Source: Nitrosopelagicus sp964511265 (GTDB taxonomy: Archaea; Thermoproteota; Nitrososphaeria; Nitrososphaerales; Nitrosopumilaceae). Taken from it: DNA of 26,628 nt. The stretch lies in contig CAZEES010000016.1 of NCBI GenBank assembly GCA_964511265.1, positions 1 through 26,628 of the forward strand, written 5' to 3'. Both the position numbers and the translations under genes were made by a program. The notes under the pieces are model-generated. The model did not search any database. It had not been told where the DNA came from and worked only from the letters and a program-made list of their open reading frames with translations. Shown in pieces: positions 23,013 through 26,628 of this stretch. Numbering within the stretch: the first letter of the stretch is position 1; every line of letters starts with the position of its first letter.

Positions 23013-23579
23013 CTAACGATTTTTTGCTAGAACCGAAATTCTTTGAGCAAGAGTAATTCCTGCAATTATTATTACAATTATCACTGCAATTTCCATAAAA
23101 CCAATCATTCCAATTATTGCAATAACAAGTAATCTTTCTGCACGTTCACCAATGCCAATTCCTTGCATCTTTATTCCTGCAGCATCGGCTTTTGCTCGGG
23201 CATAACTGACCAGTAAGGAAAGAGTGATTGCTATGAACACCAAATATGGTTCAGTATAATTTCCAATTAAAATTCCAAAGAATATAGCTACTTCAGCGAT
23301 TTTATCAAATACTGAATCTAAGAAGCCTCCTGATTTTGACATTTTATTTGCGTAACGGGCAACCTGACCATCTACAATGTCAAAGAAGCCAGATGCCAAA
23401 AGTGCAAGACCGCCAAGAATTAGTGAGTATTCAAATCCAATTCCATAGATAATAGATGCAACAAATGCAAGTGCAAGACCTATTCCAGTAAAAACATTTG
23501 GGGACAGGCCAGTCGCTGCAAAGGATTTACCAATTTTCTGTAACACAGGCTTTAATGATTCGCGAAGATTGTTTAACAA
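23013..23579 (-). CDS. CDP-alcohol phosphatidyltransferase (archaeal phospholipid synthesis)
   Basis: A 188-aa integral membrane enzyme with about five to six helices. The complete family signature DxxDGxxARx8GxxxDxxxD starts at residue 67 (DIVDGQVARYANK) with D67, D70, D88 and D92 binding the metal and the CDP-alcohol. In archaea these enzymes transfer a polar head group or its phosphate to CDP-archaeol. The later segment GIGERAERLLVIAI is like that of archaetidylinositol-phosphate synthases, so I favour that substrate without being able to exclude archaetidylglycerol or archaetidylserine. It lies 12 nt downstream of the agmatinase-family gene in the same transcript. Confidence 0.9.
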   Translation of the reverse strand: MLNNLRESLKPVLQKIGKSFAATGLSPNVFTGIGLALAFVASIIYGIGFEYSLILGGLALLASGFFDIVDGQVARYANKMSKSGGFLDSVFDKIAEVAIFFGILIGNYTEPYLVFIAITLSLLVSYARAKADAAGIKMQGIGIGERAERLLVIAIIGMIGFMEIAVIIVIIIAGITLAQRISVLAKNR

Positions 23580-23591
23580 AATTTTCTCACG

Positions 23592-24455
23592 TTATAGATT
23601 CATAGAAATAATTATTGAAATCATTCTAGCAGCCAAAGAAGCAGTAGCACCATTATCAAACGTAGGATTTAATTCAACTATATCTGCAGCTTTTATTGTC
23701 TTATTTTTTAGTGCGACAACCATGTCATGTAATTCACGTGAAGTTATTCCAATGGCTTCTGGATTTCCAACTCCAGGGGCAAATGCAGGATCCAATACAT
23801 CCAGATCAATACTAACGTAAAGGTTTTCAAATTTTTCAGTCAGATGTTCCAATAATTTTGGGCCATTTCCGTTTCGAATTTCAGCATCAGATATTGTAGC
23901 AATGTTGTGCTCGGTAAGAAATTCCAACTCTTCTTTGACAAAAGCTCTTGCACCAACATGAATAATGTTTTCTGGACCGCGCTCTTCAACAATTCGTCGT
24001 AGATATGCAGCATGGCTTAATTTTGTATCTGCATATTCATCTCTTAAATCATAATGCGCATCAAATACGACATAGCCAGTATCTTTTGGATAACTCGTAT
24101 ACGTTCCATAAGTGAGAGAATGTTCACCTCCAAGAATGATTAGTTGATTTGACGAGTCCTTTAGTTCAGAAGTGGTTTTTTGTACCATGTCAATCATATT
24201 TTGAGCAACAACAGTGTGTTGAAGATTTCCTAGATCTTTAATGCTAACTTGTTCCAAGTCTAGACCAAATTCTGGCATAAAAATTTCAATATTGTTAAAC
24301 GCATCACGGATTACATCTGGACCAAAACGACATCCTGGTTTGTATGAATGAGTGGAATCAAATGGAACACCGAATAATTTTGCTGCGGGTTCAGAGTCAT
24401 CTGCAGGAGAGATGATTTTTGGAGAACTGGTTAGATACAAATCACTGAAACTCAT
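23592..24455 (-). CDS. speB: Agmatinase-family ureohydrolase
   Basis: A 287-aa manganese ureohydrolase. Every metal ligand of the arginase/agmatinase fold is present: H112 (GGEHSLTYG), D132, H134 and D136 (FDAHYDLRD), and D217 and D219 (SIDLDVLDPAFAPG). The SHAAYLRRI segment after the second motif is closer to agmatinases than to arginases, which would give putrescine and urea from agmatine; guanidino-acid or other substrates remain possible. In an ammonia oxidiser the released urea could be an additional N source (inference). A TATA (complement of 24478-24487) about 27 nt before ATG 24455 suggests a leaderless mRNA that continues into the phosphotransferase gene. Confidence 0.9.
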   Translation of the reverse strand: MSFSDLYLTSSPKIISPADDSEPAAKLFGVPFDSTHSYKPGCRFGPDVIRDAFNNIEIFMPEFGLDLEQVSIKDLGNLQHTVVAQNMIDMVQKTTSELKDSSNQLIILGGEHSLTYGTYTSYPKDTGYVVFDAHYDLRDEYADTKLSHAAYLRRIVEERGPENIIHVGARAFVKEELEFLTEHNIATISDAEIRNGNGPKLLEHLTEKFENLYVSIDLDVLDPAFAPGVGNPEAIGITSRELHDMVVALKNKTIKAADIVELNPTFDNGATASLAARMISIIISMNL

Positions 24456-24477
24456 TACACAGAATTAAAATCACTTG

Positions 24478-24487
24478 AAAATAAACT
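24478..24487 (-). promoter_or_regulatory. TATA box of the agmatinase-family gene
   Basis: AGTTTATTTT on the minus strand, centred about 27 nt from ATG 24455, in the gap after the five-cysteine microprotein. Confidence 0.5.
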
Positions 24488-24496
24488 CATGCCCAA

Positions 24497-24583
24497 TTAA
24501 TCTGACTGGCAAGAAGATTCATCGCATAGACAGAATTTATGAGATTCTCCACAAGAAGTACAAATCAGTAATTTTCCATGCAT
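24497..24583 (-). CDS. Candidate 28-aa five-cysteine microprotein
   Basis: ATG 24583 to TAA 24497 encodes 28 residues starting MHGKLLICTSCGESHKFC and continuing with LCDESSC. The pattern is CxxC-x6-C-x-C-x4-C with a histidine between, ending QSD. A minus-strand TATA (TTAAATAG, complement of 24604-24611) is centred about 25 nt before the ATG, the same geometry as the certain genes here. It fits between thrS (stop 56 nt away) and the agmatinase gene (start 41 nt away) on their strand. Five cysteines in 28 residues is unlikely by chance in AT-rich DNA. It may be a metal-binding microprotein; no homologue is recognised. An in-frame stop four codons upstream excludes an extension. Confidence 0.5.
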   Translation of the reverse strand: MHGKLLICTSCGESHKFCLCDESSCQSD

Positions 24584-24603
24584 GTATACTAATTACAGAA
24601 TTT

Positions 24604-24611
24604 CTATTTAA
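24604..24611 (-). promoter_or_regulatory. TATA-like element of the five-cysteine microprotein
   Basis: TTAAATAG on the minus strand, occupying -28 to -21 relative to ATG 24583. It supports a leaderless transcript. Confidence 0.4.
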
Positions 24612-24639
24612 CCAACAAGAAGGAGTGATAAATTATCCA

Positions 24640-26490
24640 TTAGACTTGGATGATTGGTCTTTTTGATAAGAGTGAAGGAAGATTCAATGTGGAGTGCGGC
24701 TTTCCCTTATTTTGGGTGTTGATTTCATCTACAAAACTATCAAATGAGATTTCTCTCACATCGCTTTGCATTCTGTCACGAACACTAAGATTCTCCGAAT
24801 TGACTTCCTTTTCTCCAATTACCAATACATAACGAATCCATTCTTTTTCAGATTCTCTAATTCGTTTTCCAATTGACTCATTCCTGTCATCAATATCTAC
24901 ACGGATATTTTGTGCAGTGAGTTTATCGTATAATGCTTGAGAAAATTCTGCAAACTCATCTTTTAGTGGGATTATACGTACCTGGGTTGGTGCCAACCAT
25001 AATGGAAACATTGGTTTTCGTCCTTCTTTGGCATCTTTTGCACATTTCTCAAGTAGGGCATACATCACTCTTTCAATTGCACCACTAGGAGAATTATGTA
25101 AAATGATTGGATTTACAGGAGTATTATTTTCATCAATAAATTCAATTCCATATCTTTCACCATTTTCCACGTCTATTTGATCAGTGGATAATGCGGATGC
25201 TTTTCCTAAATTATCTACATAATTGAACTCCCATTTTAATACAAAATAGAAAAATCGTTCTTTCCACATCTCAACTAGCACTGGCTTGTCTAATTTTTGT
25301 ACCATCTCTAAGATTAGATCTTTATTTTCATTGTAAAAGTCCTCAGTGAAACGTATAGCCATCTCATAATCATCATGATTGATTCCTACATTGTTCAAAA
25401 CGTCTCTAGACAAATCAAATCGTTTTCTAAATTCGTCAACTGCCTGCGGTATATCCTTACAAAATGCATGACAATCAGGCATTGTGAATGCACGTAATCT
25501 TCTAAGACCAACTAATTCACCAGACTGTTCTCTCCTAAAGCTATAACGGGTTAATTCATACAAACGATATGGCAGATTTTTGTAAGACATTTGAAAGTCA
25601 TGTGCCATCAGAAATTGCCCAAAACAGGCTGCAAATCTTAAGAACAATTTCTTTCCATCTGCATCAATATTATACTGCCTAGCAGGAAATCGGTTGAAAT
25701 AACTCTCCATACTAGGATGATGAGAATCATACATAATCGGAGTCTCTACCTCATATCCACCATAGTCTTTTACTTTATTTGTCACATATTGTTCCAATAA
25801 TGATTTTATCAGACGGCCATTTGGAAAATAACGCATATTTCCATGGTCAGATGCAGACTCGTAATCAGCAATTGCCAATTTTTTCATTAGTGCCACATGT
25901 GGAGGAGGTTCATCAGCGTTTCTTTTTTTATCGGATTCATACTTTGCCAATTTCTCTAGTTTCTTATGTTTTGAAAAATTAAATTTGTCAAATTCTTGCA
26001 TTGTTCCATCAGGAGATAAAATATACCAGTATGATTTTATTTTTGATTCTGATTCCAATGCATGAGATGTCTGCTCCTTTTTTTCTCCAGGAGTAATTAC
26101 TTTGGAGCTTTCAGCTAACGGATGACCTTTTACTTTGACATTATAGGATTTAGTCCAACCAAAAGGCGCTCTGCTAACTTCCAATTCGGTACACTCACCT
26201 TCCATTAATTTTAGTAGAGATAATGCGGTGGATGGTGCAGCTAGATCAGAACTTAGATGTGCATATGGATATAACAATAATTTTGAACAGCCAATTTTTT
26301 TCATAGATTCTTTAATTTGAGAGATGGCATCTTTTGCCACATCTTCTGTATCGTCTTTTTCTACGGCAGTAAAGCAGACAACAATTTCGTCAAGTGATAC
26401 CGGCTTTGGGTCAATCTCTTCGGCAGACTGGATCTCTTTTTTTGTTGGCTCATATGAGATGTTATCACAGTGTAATTGTAAAATTCGCAT
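24640..26490 (-). CDS. thrS: Threonyl-tRNA synthetase, archaeal type
   Basis: A 616-aa class II synthetase that charges tRNA(Thr). Residues 1 to about 140 (MRILQLHCDNISYEPTKK; LLLYPYAHLSSDLAAPSTAL; RAPFGWTKSYNVKVKGHPLA) are the archaeal editing domain, which is D-aminoacyl-tRNA deacylase-like and removes mischarged serine; it replaces the bacterial N1/N2 domains. The catalytic core shows YEVETPIMYD, the zinc cysteine in RFAACFGQFLMAH, ELTRYSFRREQSGELVGLRR (motif 2) and MPDCHAFC, then NSPSGAIERVMYAL (motif 3). The C-terminal PLWLAPTQVRIIPL domain reads the anticodon. No domain is missing. ATG 26490 lies 27-28 nt from the shared TATA at 26514-26521. Confidence 0.96.
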   Translation of the reverse strand: MRILQLHCDNISYEPTKKEIQSAEEIDPKPVSLDEIVVCFTAVEKDDTEDVAKDAISQIKESMKKIGCSKLLLYPYAHLSSDLAAPSTALSLLKLMEGECTELEVSRAPFGWTKSYNVKVKGHPLAESSKVITPGEKKEQTSHALESESKIKSYWYILSPDGTMQEFDKFNFSKHKKLEKLAKYESDKKRNADEPPPHVALMKKLAIADYESASDHGNMRYFPNGRLIKSLLEQYVTNKVKDYGGYEVETPIMYDSHHPSMESYFNRFPARQYNIDADGKKLFLRFAACFGQFLMAHDFQMSYKNLPYRLYELTRYSFRREQSGELVGLRRLRAFTMPDCHAFCKDIPQAVDEFRKRFDLSRDVLNNVGINHDDYEMAIRFTEDFYNENKDLILEMVQKLDKPVLVEMWKERFFYFVLKWEFNYVDNLGKASALSTDQIDVENGERYGIEFIDENNTPVNPIILHNSPSGAIERVMYALLEKCAKDAKEGRKPMFPLWLAPTQVRIIPLKDEFAEFSQALYDKLTAQNIRVDIDDRNESIGKRIRESEKEWIRYVLVIGEKEVNSENLSVRDRMQSDVREISFDSFVDEINTQNKGKPHSTLNLPSLLSKRPIIQV

Positions 26491-26513
26491 ATTGACTAGA
26501 GTATTTGCCGCAA

Positions 26514-26521
26514 CTTATAAT
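26514..26521. promoter_or_regulatory. Shared TATA element of thrS and the gene at 26544
   Basis: CTTATAAT lies in the middle of the 53-nt gap 26491-26543. It is near-symmetric (ATTATAAG on the other strand), 26-27 nt from ATG 26544 and 27-28 nt from the thrS ATG 26490. Both mRNAs would be leaderless. Confidence 0.5.
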
Positions 26522-26543
26522 TTGCTTAGATGTAATAAAAGAT

Positions 26544-26628
26544 ATGAAAGAAAAGAAAGACAAAGTGCACGAGCATTTTGTAAATGATGATCCTACAGAA
26601 TTCGACCAGGATAAATTAGAAGACTTGG
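26544..26628 (+). CDS. N-terminus of an unidentified gene (partial)
   Basis: ATG 26544 opens a frame that stays open for 28 codons to the window edge. The visible part is hydrophilic, beginning MKEKKDKVHEHFVNDD and then rich in Asp, Glu and Lys. The start is supported by a TATA centred 26 nt upstream and by divergence from thrS. It looks like a charged, flexible N-terminal extension of a cytoplasmic protein. No family can be recognised from this piece. Confidence 0.6.
   Translation, partial: MKEKKDKVHEHFVNDDPTEFDQDKLEDL

Noticed and set aside
24475..24666. 63-codon plus-strand frame between the agmatinase-family gene and thrS
   Set aside because: It begins with TTG, has no TATA or SD at the right place, overlaps the 3' end of thrS by 27 nt and shows no known motif. 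It is antisense to the more convincing five-cysteine frame.

Overview
The window looks like a chromosomal segment of an ammonia-oxidising thaumarchaeon (Nitrososphaerota, Nitrosopumilus/Nitrosarchaeum-like). This rests on the AT-rich composition and on archaeal-type genes: release factor aRF1, ribosomal protein S26e, a ThrRS with the archaeal editing domain, PurP, GatCAB with an archaeal AspRS, and a CDP-alcohol phosphotransferase. The promoters are archaeal too, with a TATA box about 26 nt before the start codon and almost no leader. No amo or carbon-fixation gene is present, so the genus is an inference. I see no mobile element, CRISPR array, tRNA or rRNA. Gene density is very high.

Layout. 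1-88: 3' end of hisI. 111-4545 (minus): aspS-gatC-gatA-gatB, a unit for tRNA-dependent Asn-tRNA synthesis whose AspRS carries sequence marks of a non-discriminating enzyme. 4623-5889 (plus): a small unknown protein and purP. 5892-7515 (minus): DoxX-like membrane protein, GNAT acetyltransferase and two tandem paralogous winged-helix regulators. 7591-8697: cbtB-like gene (minus), divergent from a membrane-anchored DsbA-like protein, followed by hairpins and a 43-aa membrane microprotein. 8770-10448: aRF1 and a convergent HIT protein. 10516-12800: a His-rich, membrane-anchored unknown protein and ilvD. 12801-12998: a small zinc-binding protein (minus). 13017-13267: a 251-nt regulatory gap with inverted repeats. 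13268-18970: trpEGDCBA without trpF. 19008-20609: pyrG. 20596-22692 (minus): NAD kinase fused to a winged helix, a PfkB kinase and a 52-aa double-CxxC protein. 22721-23011: S26e. 23013-24583 (minus): CDP-alcohol phosphotransferase, agmatinase-family ureohydrolase and a 28-aa five-cysteine microprotein. 24640-26490 (minus): thrS. 26544-end: start of an unidentified gene.

How it works together. Most of the window is housekeeping: translation (aspS, gatCAB, prf1, rpsS26e, thrS) and biosynthesis of His, Trp, branched-chain amino acids, purine, CTP and NADP. Transcription-unit heads are mostly leaderless, while operon-internal genes such as gatB and trpG carry Shine-Dalgarno motifs. Convergent neighbours end within 22 nt of each other or overlap, leaving no room for intergenic terminators. 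The most unusual items are the NAD kinase-winged helix fusion with a GGDK motif, several cysteine-rich microproteins, and two divergent promoters with identical 53-nt spacers, each apparently sharing one symmetric TATA element.
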